64,000 nt of DNA, from the NCBI GenBank assembly GCA_017983635.1, contig JAGOBA010000006.1:124478-188477 (forward strand), read 5' to 3'. The position numbers were made by a program, and so were the translations under genes. Under the pieces are notes generated by a model. That model ran no database searches and had not been told where the DNA came from. It saw only the letters and a list, made by a program, of their open reading frames with translations. Source of the DNA: Alphaproteobacteria bacterium. Its GTDB lineage: Bacteria; Pseudomonadota; Alphaproteobacteria; Micropepsales; Micropepsaceae. Positions 1 through 7,649 of this stretch are shown in pieces (positions within the stretch are counted from its first letter, which is position 1; each line of letters starts with the position of its first letter).

Positions 1-1
1 T

Positions 2-106
2 GTCGGCGGCATGGTTTTGGCGCGAACACTGCCAAGCTCGGAACTCGCGGAGGCCGTCCGCGGCGCGGCGTACGCACAGGGCCGGCGCATCCTGGAGCAA
101 GGCTGA
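2..106 (+). CDS. C-terminal end of a TetR-family regulator (partial)
   Basis: The reading frame is open from the window edge and stops with TGA at 104-106, giving the last 34 residues of a protein. The start VGGMVLARTL followed by a SELAEAVRGAA helix resembles the last two helices of TetR/AcrR regulators, where a small-residue/LAR segment is common. The DNA-binding half lies outside the window, so neither target nor ligand can be inferred. The family call rests on this short tail alone. Confidence 0.5.
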   Translation, partial: VGGMVLARTLPSSELAEAVRGAAYAQGRRILEQG

Positions 107-457
107 GCGGTGGCGATGGGTGACACGGAGACGCTTGCGCCGCCACTCGTTCATGGGGTTGCGCTGCTGCGCAGGATCGGCGTTTCGCGGACGCGGCCGA
201 TCGGTTCGCAGTAGCCCTCGGTCGCGCTGTCAACCGGTGGCGGTTGTTTGACCGCGGCGCGATCCGTGCCGGGTGGGACTGGATGGGGCAAGCTGTCCAT
301 CATGACGTCGCCACCCAGAGCTTTCGCCCATGGCGCCGTGCCGCGGTCGGCGCAGCTTCGATGCGCCGATAGCGTTCGTGCTTTTTGTGCGCGCGGGCGG
401 CGTCAAGAAAAATGAATCGCGTCACACTGGTGAGGCAATTGCTGAAGCTCAGAGCGC
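107..457. other. Intergenic stretch without a convincing gene
   Basis: About 350 bases separate the TetR tail from the end of the flagellar operon. A minus-strand frame at 303-151 could encode 50 residues starting MMDSLPHPVPPG, proline-rich and ending SSATP, but no clear ribosome binding site precedes it. A 20-codon plus frame near 411-473 is also likely chance. No strong hairpin or terminator was seen. Confidence 0.4.
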
Positions 458-877
458 CTAGACAGCCTGATTGAACGTCAGCGCCGAGGCGCGGCCTTGG
501 GGGGGGGCGTAGGTGCCGGTCTTGGCGTAGGCGGTTGGGGCTTCGCGGGCGGTTACGGCTTCGGCGACGGCTTTGACGAGGCCCTCGGTGACGTGGCGGA
601 AGCGGGTGAGCAGGCGTTGCTGCTCTTTCATGCCTTTGTGCAGGCGTTCGGTCGCGGTCTTCAGGCGTTGCTTCAGGTCGGCCGCGACGGCGGTCATCGG
701 GGTTGCTTTGAAGGCGCTCACCGCTTTGCCGTAGTTTGCGAGAAGGACGGCGCGGTCGCCTTCGTTTTGGGCGAGGGCGGAGGGGCGGTTGCCTTTCAGC
801 GTCGCAATGTCCTGTTCGATCAGGACCGCGAGCTTTGTCGTCAGCGCGATCAGTTCGTCGGCTTTGTCGGGGCTCAT
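458..877 (-). CDS. flbY: FlbY/FlgN-like flagellar protein
   Basis: This is a 139-residue, mostly helical protein with a leucine- and lysine-rich middle and no signal peptide or membrane segment. Its place directly after flgI and the rod-binding gene matches flbY in the Caulobacter flgI-cheL-flbY cluster, whose product resembles FlgN-type chaperones for hook-associated proteins. The start is the ATG whose first bases overlap the upstream TGA (ATGA at 877-874), implying translational coupling. Function is inferred mainly from position, length and helical composition. Confidence 0.6.
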   Translation of the reverse strand: MSPDKADELIALTTKLAVLIEQDIATLKGNRPSALAQNEGDRAVLLANYGKAVSAFKATPMTAVAADLKQRLKTATERLHKGMKEQQRLLTRFRHVTEGLVKAVAEAVTAREAPTAYAKTGTYAPPQGRASALTFNQAV

Positions 878-1182
878 TGGCGTTTGCCTTCTTGGATGGC
901 CAAGAGTTCGCGCTTCACCATCGAGGCCAGGCCCATGCCGCCTTGATCGGCGATCTGCTTGCCGATGTCTTGGATCATCATCGAGCGGAAGATCTTTTCG
1001 CCGGTGCCGCCGCCCATCGGGCCGTCGGTCTTCACTTCGGACCACATCTGCTCGAACATCTGCGCGATGAACACGGCTTCGAAGTCGCGCGCGGTTTTGT
1101 CGAAGTTGCCCTTGGCCGACGGCAGCTTGGGCTGCGTCGCGGCGAAGTTGGCGTTGGCGAGGTCGAGCGAGCCGAGGTTCAT
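874..1182 (-). CDS. flgJ: Rod-binding protein (FlgJ N-domain, CheL-like)
   Basis: The 102-residue protein corresponds to the rod-binding half of FlgJ. It has the characteristic core ARDFEAVFIAQMFEQMW followed by a Gly-rich PMGGGTGEKIFRSMM segment. In enterobacteria this domain caps the growing rod and is fused to a muramidase. Here, as in most alphaproteobacteria (CheL in Caulobacter), the muramidase is absent, so peptidoglycan must be opened by another enzyme. It begins one base after the flgI stop and overlaps the next gene by 4 bp, so all three are probably one transcript. Confidence 0.85.
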   Translation of the reverse strand: MNLGSLDLANANFAATQPKLPSAKGNFDKTARDFEAVFIAQMFEQMWSEVKTDGPMGGGTGEKIFRSMMIQDIGKQIADQGGMGLASMVKRELLAIQEGKRQ

Positions 1183-1183
1183 A

Positions 1184-2293
1184 TTACATCACCTCGATTT
1201 CGGCCTGCAGAGCGCCGGCCGCCTTGATCGCCTGAAGAATGGCGATCATGTCGCGTGGGCCGACGCCCAGCGCGTTCAGGCCGTTGACCAGCTGCTGCAG
1301 GCTGACGCCGGCGCGCAGCACGGTGAGCTTGCGATCGGTCGCTTCGTCGATCTGCACGTCCGTGCGCGGCACGACGGTGGTTTGGCCGTCGCTGAACGGC
1401 GCGGGCTGCGAGACTTCCGGGAACTCGGTGACGCGGATCGTCAGGTTGCCCTGCGCGATCGCGACGCCGGAGACGCGGACGTCGGAGCCCATGACGATGA
1501 TGCCCGAGGCTTCGTCGATCACGACTTTTGCGGGCAGGTCGGGCTGCACGCGCAGTTGTTCGATGTCGGTGAGCAGGCCCACCATGTTGCCCTGATAGGC
1601 GGTCGGCATCGCCACGCGCACGGTGCCGGGGTCGGTCGCGTTGGCGACTTTGGAGCCGACGAAGTTGTTGATTGCGTCGCTCATCCGTTTGGCGGTCGTG
1701 AAGTCCGGGTTGCGGAGTGCGAGGCGTAGCGACTTCAACGACGCGAGTTCGAATTGGATCTCGCGCTCGACGATCGCGCCGGCGGAGATGCGGCCTGAGG
1801 TCGGGACGCCACGGGTGACGGACGAGGCCTGACCTTGAGCGGAGAAGCCGGAGATCGCGATCTGGCCTTGGCCGATCGCGTAAACGTTGCCGTCGGCGCC
1901 GAGCAGCGGGGTGACGAGCAGCGTGCCGCCTTGCAGGTTCTTCGCATCGCCCAGCGCGCTGACGGTAATGTCGATGCGCGAGCCCTGGGTCGAGAACGGC
2001 GGCAGGTTGGCGGTGACGATGACGGCGGCGACGTTGCCGCTTGAGATATTGGCGCCGCGGGTGTTGACGCCCAAGCGCTCCAACATTGCCTGCAAGCTCT
2101 GCTGCGTGCCGGGTGCGTTGCGCAGGCTGTCGCCGGTGCCGTTCAGGCCCACGACCAGGCCATACCCCACCAGCATGTTTTCGCGGACGCCTTCGACGTC
2201 GGCGATGTCCTTGATGCGGGAATAGGCATGGGCGGCCGTTGCCGCGAATGCGGCGAGGCCAACGGCGGCGGCGATTGTCAGTACACGGCGCAT
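1184..2293 (-). CDS. flgI: Flagellar P-ring protein FlgI
   Basis: FlgI forms the periplasmic P ring around the flagellar rod. The 369-residue product has a Sec signal peptide (MRRVLTIAAAVGLAAFAATA, cleavage after AHA) and then the family hallmark RIKDIADVEGVRENMLVGYGL with GLNGTGD. The C-terminus has the usual LQQLVNGLNALGVGPRDMIAILQAIKAAGAL segment. Length is normal. The ATG at 2293 is chosen because it starts the signal peptide; longer in-frame versions only add low-complexity residues. A sigma54-type promoter lies about 40 bp upstream. Confidence 0.97.
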   Translation of the reverse strand: MRRVLTIAAAVGLAAFAATAAHAYSRIKDIADVEGVRENMLVGYGLVVGLNGTGDSLRNAPGTQQSLQAMLERLGVNTRGANISSGNVAAVIVTANLPPFSTQGSRIDITVSALGDAKNLQGGTLLVTPLLGADGNVYAIGQGQIAISGFSAQGQASSVTRGVPTSGRISAGAIVEREIQFELASLKSLRLALRNPDFTTAKRMSDAINNFVGSKVANATDPGTVRVAMPTAYQGNMVGLLTDIEQLRVQPDLPAKVVIDEASGIIVMGSDVRVSGVAIAQGNLTIRVTEFPEVSQPAPFSDGQTTVVPRTDVQIDEATDRKLTVLRAGVSLQQLVNGLNALGVGPRDMIAILQAIKAAGALQAEIEVM

Positions 2294-2333
2294 GAGTGCT
2301 ATCCCTTCGGGCGCAAGTATCCGACGGATGCTT

Positions 2334-2349
2334 AGCGAGGGTCGTGCCA
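2334..2349 (-). promoter_or_regulatory. Sigma54-type promoter of flgI operon
   Basis: On the minus strand the sequence TGGCACGACCCTCGCT fits the RpoN consensus TGGCACG-N4-TTGCW with one mismatch. GG and GC are separated by exactly 10 bases. Transcription would start near 2322, about 30 bases before the flgI ATG. Middle-class flagellar operons in Caulobacter use sigma54 with FlbD and FliX, and fliX lies immediately divergent here. Confidence 0.75.
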
Positions 2350-2506
2350 GAGAAGATCGACCGGTAAGCCGTTGAGTTTGTTGAGTTGGTGCTCGGCGGC
2401 GGGGAGGGTTTGATTGGCCGGGCGGCAAAAATTGCAGGGCTCTTTCAGCCGATCTTAACCGCGTTCGAGGATGCTGCAGGGGCCGAAGAAGGCTGGAAGG
2501 CTACTC

Positions 2507-2929
2507 ATGAAGGTCGATGGAACGCGACAGATCGAGACCGTGCGCACGACGCGCGTCCGGGCGCCTTCGGGCTTTGGCGGTGTGTTTGCGCCTGAAATGC
2601 CGGCCGAGACCCGTGCGACGTCGGCCGCGACCGGTGCGGCGCCGCTGGCGGGTGTCGATGCGCTGATCGCATTGCAAGAGGTGCCAAGCGCCACCACGGG
2701 CCGTGCGAAGGCCGCGCGGCGGGGGCGGGACATGCTCGACCTGCTGGACGACGTGCGGGAAGGGTTGCTCGACGGCGGTGTGCGGCGCAGCACGTTGCAG
2801 CGTTTGCTGCAGTTGGTCAGCGCCAATCGGGAGGAATTTCTCGATCCCGGCCTCGCGGCGACCTTGGACGACATCGAGCTTCGGGCCCGGGTGGAACTCG
2901 CCAAGCTCAATTTCGTGGACGCGGCGTAG
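2507..2929 (+). CDS. fliX: Flagellar assembly regulator FliX
   Basis: FliX is an alphaproteobacterial protein that couples assembly of early flagellar structures to activity of the sigma54 activator FlbD. The 140-residue product starts MKVDGTRQIETVRTTRV and ends with the typical helical tail LDDIELRARVELAKLNFVDAA. It is divergent from flgI, exactly as in Caulobacter. The ATG at 2507 is preceded by GGAAGG. TTAACC at about 2456 could be a CtrA half-site but is too short to call. Confidence 0.92.
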   Translation: MKVDGTRQIETVRTTRVRAPSGFGGVFAPEMPAETRATSAATGAAPLAGVDALIALQEVPSATTGRAKAARRGRDMLDLLDDVREGLLDGGVRRSTLQRLLQLVSANREEFLDPGLAATLDDIELRARVELAKLNFVDAA

Positions 2930-3064
2930 CCCTGCCGGGTTTGCCATTCGGCCATAAACCCTTAATTTCCTTTACTTTTTCCGTCGTTGAAGCCGTAGAG
3001 GCAGCGCCATATATTCCGGCCACTTTGGCAGCCTGCGTCGCGCCGAGGGAGGAAGAACAAAAAC

Positions 3065-3481
3065 ATGGGCGTCGTGCTTCCGACTGATTACCGGCCGTCT
3101 GACGACGAGCCGTTCATGAACGAGCGTCAGCGCGAATATTTTCGCCAACGCTTGAACCGCTGGAAAGACGAGATTCTTCGCGAGTCGAAGGAGACGTTGC
3201 ACAATCTGGCGAGCGATTCCGTACCGCATGCCGATCTTGCCGACCGCGCGTCGAGCGAAGCGGAGCGCGCGAACGAATTGCGCGCACGCGACCGGCAGCG
3301 GAAGCTGATCTCCAAAATCGATGCCGCGCTTCGGCGGATCGAAGAGGGGACGTACGGGTTCTGCGAGGATACGGGGGACCCGATCAGCCTGCGCCGGCTG
3401 GAGGCGCGCCCGATCGCGACGCTCAGCATCGAAGCGCAAGAGCGGCACGAGAAGCGCGAGAAGGTCTACCGGGACGATTAG
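3065..3481 (+). CDS. dksA: RNA polymerase-binding transcription factor DksA
   Basis: The 138-residue protein has the DksA architecture: an N-terminal helix, a coiled-coil arm (about residues 30-95) carrying DLADRASSEAER, and a C-terminal globular part GTYGFCEDTGDPI...RRLEARPIATLSIEAQERHE. The arm enters the RNA polymerase secondary channel and modulates promoter opening with ppGpp. Only one of the four zinc cysteines is present (CEDTG), a pattern common in alphaproteobacterial DksA. A GAGGAAG ribosome site lies upstream. It sits between flagellar genes, as in Caulobacter. Confidence 0.95.
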   Translation: MGVVLPTDYRPSDDEPFMNERQREYFRQRLNRWKDEILRESKETLHNLASDSVPHADLADRASSEAERANELRARDRQRKLISKIDAALRRIEEGTYGFCEDTGDPISLRRLEARPIATLSIEAQERHEKREKVYRDD

Positions 3482-3499
3482 GGATTTTTCACGCCAAGA

Positions 3500-3668
3500 C
3501 GCCAAGGCGCAAAGAAGAATCTCACACAATGAAACTATGAAACGATGACGTGCGCGCTCCAGGCGCGTAGCGCCGTTCCAACATCAACTTTGCGCCTTCA
3601 GCGCGAGAGTAGGCTGAGTTCATCGTTCCATCGTTTCATTGTGTGAGATTCTTCTTTGCGCCTTGGCG
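3500..3668. repeat. Long imperfect inverted repeat (two 49-bp arms)
   Basis: Arm 3500-3548 is the reverse complement of 3620-3668 except at two positions, with a 71-bp spacer. The arms carry the CGCCAAGGCGCAAAG motif followed by AGAATCTCACACAATGAAAC. Folded as RNA this would give a very long hairpin. It lies between the convergent ends of dksA and flgH. The adjacent TTTCACGCC.AGACGCC.AG motif (3487-3506) recurs inverted at 16181-16207, so this belongs to a dispersed repeat family. Confidence 0.9.
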
Positions 3669-3691
3669 TGGAGTACGTTGGAAAAGAAAAA

Positions 3692-3717
3692 GGCCGGGAG
3701 CGCTCCCGGCCTTTTCC
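3692..3717. terminator. Bidirectional rho-independent terminator
   Basis: A perfect 20-bp palindrome, GGCCGGGAGCGCTCCCGGCC at 3692-3711, is followed by TTTT on the plus strand and preceded by AAAAA, so it also ends in a T-run on the minus strand. It lies about 30 bases past the flgH stop and past dksA, and can terminate both converging transcripts. Confidence 0.88.
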
Positions 3718-3743
3718 TGTTCTGACGGCTGGTGGTGGCAGCG

Positions 3744-4490
3744 TCAGAAGGGGAACAGGATGTCGACGATCTGTTGGCCGTAACGCGGTTGTTGGACGTC
3801 GGTGATGTGGCCGCGGCCGCCGTAGGAGATGCGGGCTTCGGCCATCTGGGTGTGTTTGACTTCGTTCGTCGCGCTGATGTCTTCGGGGCGGACGATGCCC
3901 GAGACCGAGAGATCGCGCAGTTCGAAATTCACACGCACTTCTTGATGGCCTTCGAGGACCAGGTTGCCGTTCGGCAGGACTTGCGTCACGACGGCGGCGA
4001 CGGTGAGTTCGACTTGTTCCTTGCGATTGACCGAGCCTTGGCCTTCGCTGGACGAATCCGTGCCAAGGTTGATCGCGGCCTTCGGGTCGAAGCCGTCCGG
4101 CAGGAACTGGCCGGCGGCCGCGCCTTCGAGGCCAAGCAGGTTCGTGACGTCGGCTTTCTCTTCGCCCTTGCGGCTGCGCGAGGTTTGGTTCGAAACGACG
4201 GCCTTGTCGGAGATGTCGATCTTGACGGTCAAGATATCGCCGATCTTCGAGGCGCGTTGATCCTTGAAGAACGAGCGCGCGCCTGAGGCCCAGAGCGAGT
4301 TCGCCTGATGGAAGGCCACTTCCTGGCGCGGCATCGGCATTGTGATCTGGCGGTCGCCGCTGCGGTCGCGCGGGTCGATAATCGGTGTGAGTTCGGGGGC
4401 CTGGCCAACCGCGTTCAGGCGATCGACCGTGGTGCAGGCACCGAGCGATCCGGCGACGGCGAGAAGGGTGAGGGCGTTGGTCGTGCGCAT
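3744..4490 (-). CDS. flgH: Flagellar L-ring lipoprotein FlgH
   Basis: FlgH forms the outer-membrane L ring. The 248-residue precursor has a lipoprotein signal ending in the lipobox LGAC, so acylation is expected at Cys19. The family core is present: SLWASGARSFFKDQRASKIGDILTV and, at the end, ISYGGRGHITDVQQPRYGQQIVDILFPF. It is the last gene of flgF-flgG-flgA-flgH, 14 bp after flgA, and is followed by the terminator at 3692. Confidence 0.96.
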   Translation of the reverse strand: MRTTNALTLLAVAGSLGACTTVDRLNAVGQAPELTPIIDPRDRSGDRQITMPMPRQEVAFHQANSLWASGARSFFKDQRASKIGDILTVKIDISDKAVVSNQTSRSRKGEEKADVTNLLGLEGAAAGQFLPDGFDPKAAINLGTDSSSEGQGSVNRKEQVELTVAAVVTQVLPNGNLVLEGHQEVRVNFELRDLSVSGIVRPEDISATNEVKHTQMAEARISYGGRGHITDVQQPRYGQQIVDILFPF

Positions 4491-4504
4491 GGTTCTTGTC
4501 TTTC

Positions 4505-5227
4505 TTACTCGGCGGCCGCGAGCGTTGCGGCGGCGGTTGAAACGGAAGCTGTGCCTGCGGCGGTGACGCGAGCCTCGACGGTGCGGCGCGAGCGGGCGTT
4601 CAGGATCGAAATCGTGTCGCCTTTGGCACCGTCCGACTGCGCTTGACCTTGTGCGGTGAGCTCGATGCCCGGCAGCGAATAGACGAGTGTGACGAGATCG
4701 CCCTTTTTGATCAGGACCGCCTTTTTCACGTCGTAGGTGAAGAGCGGCGTGTTGGCGCGCAGCGCGCGGCGTGCGGTTTGGCCGGCGATGTCGTTCGCGG
4801 CCGTCAGCAGCGAGGCGCCCAGGCGATCGGCGGGAAGCTCGACCGTCGTCAGGTCGGCGGCCACGATCGTTTCGCCGGCAGCGATGTCGCGGTTCAGCGC
4901 GGGCGCGCTAACAACCGGCAGCGCGCTGCCGGTGAGGTTGGCGAGTTCCTGCGTGCCGTAGGCGCCGGTGTAGCTCAGCGTTGCGGCGAAGCCTTGGCGT
5001 TGCGGATCGTAGGTGAGAGCTGCGATCTCCCAGCGCGTTTGGGCGCCGGGGAGCGTGAGCTGAAACGCGGAGTCGGCGAGCGTGACGCGGTAGCGGCCCG
5101 GGGTCGGCAGGCGTGCTGCGATCGTGTCGGCGATGCGGGTCGCGATCGCGTCGGCCGGGACCGTCGTGTCGGCGACGGTGGGGCCTGCGGCGGCGAGTGC
5201 GACAGTAAGAGCGAAGAGGATGCGCAT
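4505..5227 (-). CDS. flgA: Flagellar P-ring assembly chaperone FlgA
   Basis: FlgA is the periplasmic chaperone for FlgI polymerisation. The 240-residue product has a signal peptide (MRILFALTVALAAAGPTVA) and a C-terminal SAF-like beta-clip region: RDIAAGETIVAADLTTVELP, then a middle helix and KKGDLVTLVYSLPGIELTAQGQA. The closing residues VEARVTAAGTASV follow the family pattern. It lies between flgG and flgH with short spacers, and its FlgI client is encoded nearby in another operon. Confidence 0.9.
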   Translation of the reverse strand: MRILFALTVALAAAGPTVADTTVPADAIATRIADTIAARLPTPGRYRVTLADSAFQLTLPGAQTRWEIAALTYDPQRQGFAATLSYTGAYGTQELANLTGSALPVVSAPALNRDIAAGETIVAADLTTVELPADRLGASLLTAANDIAGQTARRALRANTPLFTYDVKKAVLIKKGDLVTLVYSLPGIELTAQGQAQSDGAKGDTISILNARSRRTVEARVTAAGTASVSTAAATLAAAE

Positions 5228-5241
5228 AGATCAGTTCTCCC

Positions 5242-6030
5242 TTACCGCGACAGACGCGAGGTCATCGACAGCATTTCGTCGGAGACCGTGATCACTTTGG
5301 AATTCATTTCGTAGGCGCGCTGCGCCGTGATCAGCGAGGTGATTTCGGCGACCGCGTTGACGTTCGAGGTTTCCAAGAAGCCTTGCCGGATGACGCCGAA
5401 ACCGGTCGAACCGGGCGTGCCGGTTTGCGCAGAGCCAGACGCTGCCGTTTCGAGGTAGAGGTTCGAGCCTTGGGACTCGAGGCCCGCTTCGTTCGCGAAG
5501 ACGGCGAGGTCGAGTTGACCGACGACCGTGTCCGTTGTCTGGCCGGCCAGCCGCGCGGAGACTTGGCCCTGGGCGTTGACCGTCACGCTGGTCGCGCCGT
5601 TCGGAATCGAGATGCCGGGTTCGACGGTGTAGCCGTCGGGGGTCACGATTTCGCCCGTCGCGCTCAAGGCGAAGGAGCCGGCGCGGGTGTAGGCGGTTGG
5701 GCCGCTCGGCATGCGGACGCGGAAGAAACCCTGACCTTCGACCGAGAGGTCGTACGGGTTATCAGTCTGCGTCATGTCGCCTTGCGCCATGATGCGGTAG
5801 ACGGAGCCGGTTTTGACGCCGGTACCGACTTGGATGCCGGTCGGGATGATCGTGCCTTGATCGGACGACGGGGCGCCGACGCGCTCCAGGTTCTGGTAGA
5901 GCAGATCCTGGAACTCGGCACGCTGGCGTTTGAACGCCGTCGTGTTCATGTTGGCGATGTTGTTCGAGATGACTTCGACGTTGAGCTGTTGGGCCAACAT
6001 GCCGGTCGATGCGATGCTGAGCGATCTCAT
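5242..6030 (-). CDS. flgG: Flagellar distal rod protein FlgG
   Basis: The 262-residue product is a standard FlgG. It begins MRSLSIASTGMLAQQLNVEVISNNIANMNTTAFKR-like sequence, carries a 20-residue L-stretch typical of distal rod subunits (VGAPSSDQGTIIPTGIQVG), and ends with the conserved coiled-coil half ETSNVNAVAEITSLITAQRAYEMNSKVI. It is exported by the flagellar type III apparatus without a cleaved signal. It follows flgF by 16 bp. Confidence 0.97.
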   Translation of the reverse strand: MRSLSIASTGMLAQQLNVEVISNNIANMNTTAFKRQRAEFQDLLYQNLERVGAPSSDQGTIIPTGIQVGTGVKTGSVYRIMAQGDMTQTDNPYDLSVEGQGFFRVRMPSGPTAYTRAGSFALSATGEIVTPDGYTVEPGISIPNGATSVTVNAQGQVSARLAGQTTDTVVGQLDLAVFANEAGLESQGSNLYLETAASGSAQTGTPGSTGFGVIRQGFLETSNVNAVAEITSLITAQRAYEMNSKVITVSDEMLSMTSRLSR

Positions 6031-6046
6031 GGATCAGTCTCCTATC

Positions 6047-6775
6047 TCAAGCTTTGACTTCGCCGAGCCGTTGCACGGCGCGGCGGATCAGGTCGTCGGT
6101 TGCGTTCAGGGTTTCGCTGGAGTGCTGATAGGCACGCAGCACTTCGATCATCTTGGTCATTTCGGTCACGGCTTCGACGTTCGAGCGTTCGACCATGCCT
6201 TGCAGCACGCGCGCGTTTGCGGCCGGGGTCGGCGAGGCGGTCGCGGAGTAGAGGTTCTTGCCCTCTTTGCTGAGCGCTGCGGGCGGAAACGAGACGACGC
6301 GGAGCTTGCCGGCGATGCCTTGCGCGGTCGAAACGGTGCCGTCCTGGGCGATCTTGATCGAGGTTTCGCCTTGCGGGATCGTGATTTCGCCGCCGTCGGA
6401 CATGACGGTGTCGCCGTCGGAGGTGACGATGCGGCCGGTCGCGTCGAGCTTCAAATGGCCGTCGCGCGTGTAGCGTTCGCCGGCTTGGGTGCGAACGACC
6501 AGAAAGCCCGAGCCTTCGACCGCGACGTCGAGCGGTGCGCCGGTCTGATCCAACGCGCCCGGATTGAAGTCGCGCAGAACGCCCCAATCGCGCACGAACG
6601 AGATCTCGCTCGTCGCGGCGTTGTCGCCCGTCACGGGGACGAGCAGTTCCTCGAACACCGGCGTCTCACGTTTGAACCCTGCGGTCGACGTGTTCGCGAG
6701 ATTGTTCGCAATGATTTCCATATTTCTGCGCAGCGCCATTTGCGCCGACAGACCGACGAGCAATGCATTTTCCAT
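6047..6775 (-). CDS. flgF: Flagellar proximal rod protein FlgF
   Basis: This 242-residue rod protein starts MENALLVGLSAQMALRRNME and continues with the ANNLANTSTAGFKRE motif shared by flagellar axial proteins. It ends VERSNVEAVTEMTKMIEVLRAYQHSSETL. A GTG four codons upstream (6787) is possible, but family members start at MENALL, so 6775 is preferred. It is the first gene of flgFGAH, and a sigma54-type promoter lies about 57 bp upstream. Confidence 0.95.
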   Translation of the reverse strand: MENALLVGLSAQMALRRNMEIIANNLANTSTAGFKRETPVFEELLVPVTGDNAATSEISFVRDWGVLRDFNPGALDQTGAPLDVAVEGSGFLVVRTQAGERYTRDGHLKLDATGRIVTSDGDTVMSDGGEITIPQGETSIKIAQDGTVSTAQGIAGKLRVVSFPPAALSKEGKNLYSATASPTPAANARVLQGMVERSNVEAVTEMTKMIEVLRAYQHSSETLNATDDLIRRAVQRLGEVKA

Positions 6776-6831
6776 TGCGGCCACCACTCCGCTGGCACCG
6801 GCGTGACTGCCGGATGCCTAGCGCCTTCCAA

Positions 6832-6847
6832 AGCATCAGGCGTGCCA
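6832..6847 (-). promoter_or_regulatory. Sigma54-type promoter of flgFGAH
   Basis: The minus-strand sequence TGGCACGCCTGATGCT keeps the full TGGCACG -24 element. GG and GC are spaced by exactly 10 bases, and the -12 element is ATGCT. Predicted transcription starts near 6820, leaving a leader of about 45 bases before flgF. It is very similar to the element upstream of flgI. Confidence 0.78.
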
Positions 6848-7023
6848 ATGGTAAAGCGCGCGGAAACGCTTGATTTTGCTATGTAATCTTTCATTAAGGC
6901 GCGGCAATTGCCCGGCAAAAACTGCCGCGCGACGAACCGAAATTTAACCAGAATGGCTGCAATTTTAGCGAACAAGAACAGCGATCCGTCTGTACACGGA
7001 CTTTGGTGGGATCAAAAGCGCTC

Positions 7024-7635
7024 ATGGCCAGCGACAAGAAAGCCGACGACAAAGCAAAGACCGACGCCGAGGCGAAGCCGGATGGCGCCGAAGGCGAAGC
7101 TCAGGCCGAAAAGCCGAAGGGGCGCTTCGCGTTTCTGACGAAGTTTTTGTCGAAGAAGATGCTGATGTTCGTGGTGGCGCCGGTGGTGGCACTGCTTCTG
7201 ATCGGCGGCGGCGCCTATTTCTTCCTGTTCTCGGGCGGCGAGGCAGAAACTGCCGCGGCCGAGGGCGGGCACGGTGAGGGTGGGGCGCACGGCGAGGCGA
7301 AGGCCGAAGCGGAAGTACATCATCCGATCTTCTACGACGTGCCGGACATCCTTGTGAACGTAGCGAGCGGCGGTGACAAACCGGCGTTCTTGAAGCTTGC
7401 GGTCTCGCTGGAGCTTGAAGGCGAAGAGGAAGAGGCGACGAAGGCGGCGATCGAACCCGTGGTGCCGCGCGTTGTCGATCAATTGCAAACCTATCTGCGC
7501 GAACTGCGGGTCGAGGATCTGAGCGGGTCGGCGTCGATGTTCCGCTTGAAGGAAGAGATTTTGCGCCGGGTGAACCTCGCGGTCGAGCCGGTCAAGGTGA
7601 AAGACGTTCTGTTCCGCGAAATGATCATTCAGTAA
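7024..7635 (+). CDS. fliL: Flagellar basal-body associated protein FliL
   Basis: FliL surrounds the stator units and supports torque generation. The 203-residue protein has a charged Lys/Asp/Ala-rich cytoplasmic N-terminus (1-45), one membrane segment (MLMFVVAPVVALLLIGGGAYFF, about 47-68), a Gly/His/Glu-rich linker, and a periplasmic stomatin-like domain from YDVPDILVNV to the end VKDVLFREMIIQ. The ATG at 7024 is preferred over TTG/GTG codons just upstream. fliM follows after 14 bp, as in Caulobacter fliLM. Confidence 0.94.
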   Translation: MASDKKADDKAKTDAEAKPDGAEGEAQAEKPKGRFAFLTKFLSKKMLMFVVAPVVALLLIGGGAYFFLFSGGEAETAAAEGGHGEGGAHGEAKAEAEVHHPIFYDVPDILVNVASGGDKPAFLKLAVSLELEGEEEEATKAAIEPVVPRVVDQLQTYLRELRVEDLSGSASMFRLKEEILRRVNLAVEPVKVKDVLFREMIIQ

Positions 7636-7649
7636 CGGGTGCCCGGCAC

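Noticed and set aside
151-303. 50-codon minus-strand frame (MMDSLPHPVPPG...)
   Set aside because: No ribosome site, proline-rich chance-like composition, and no coupling to neighbours.
2410-2450. Plus-strand sigma54-like sequence before fliX
   Set aside because: TGGCCGGGCGGCAAAAATTGC has wrong spacing between GG and GC (11 or more bases).
6900-7023. Possible sigma54 or CtrA site before fliL
   Set aside because: CGGCAATTGCCCGGCA has the GG-N10-GC spacing but poor boxes, and TTTAACCAG is only a half-site. Neither is strong enough to call.
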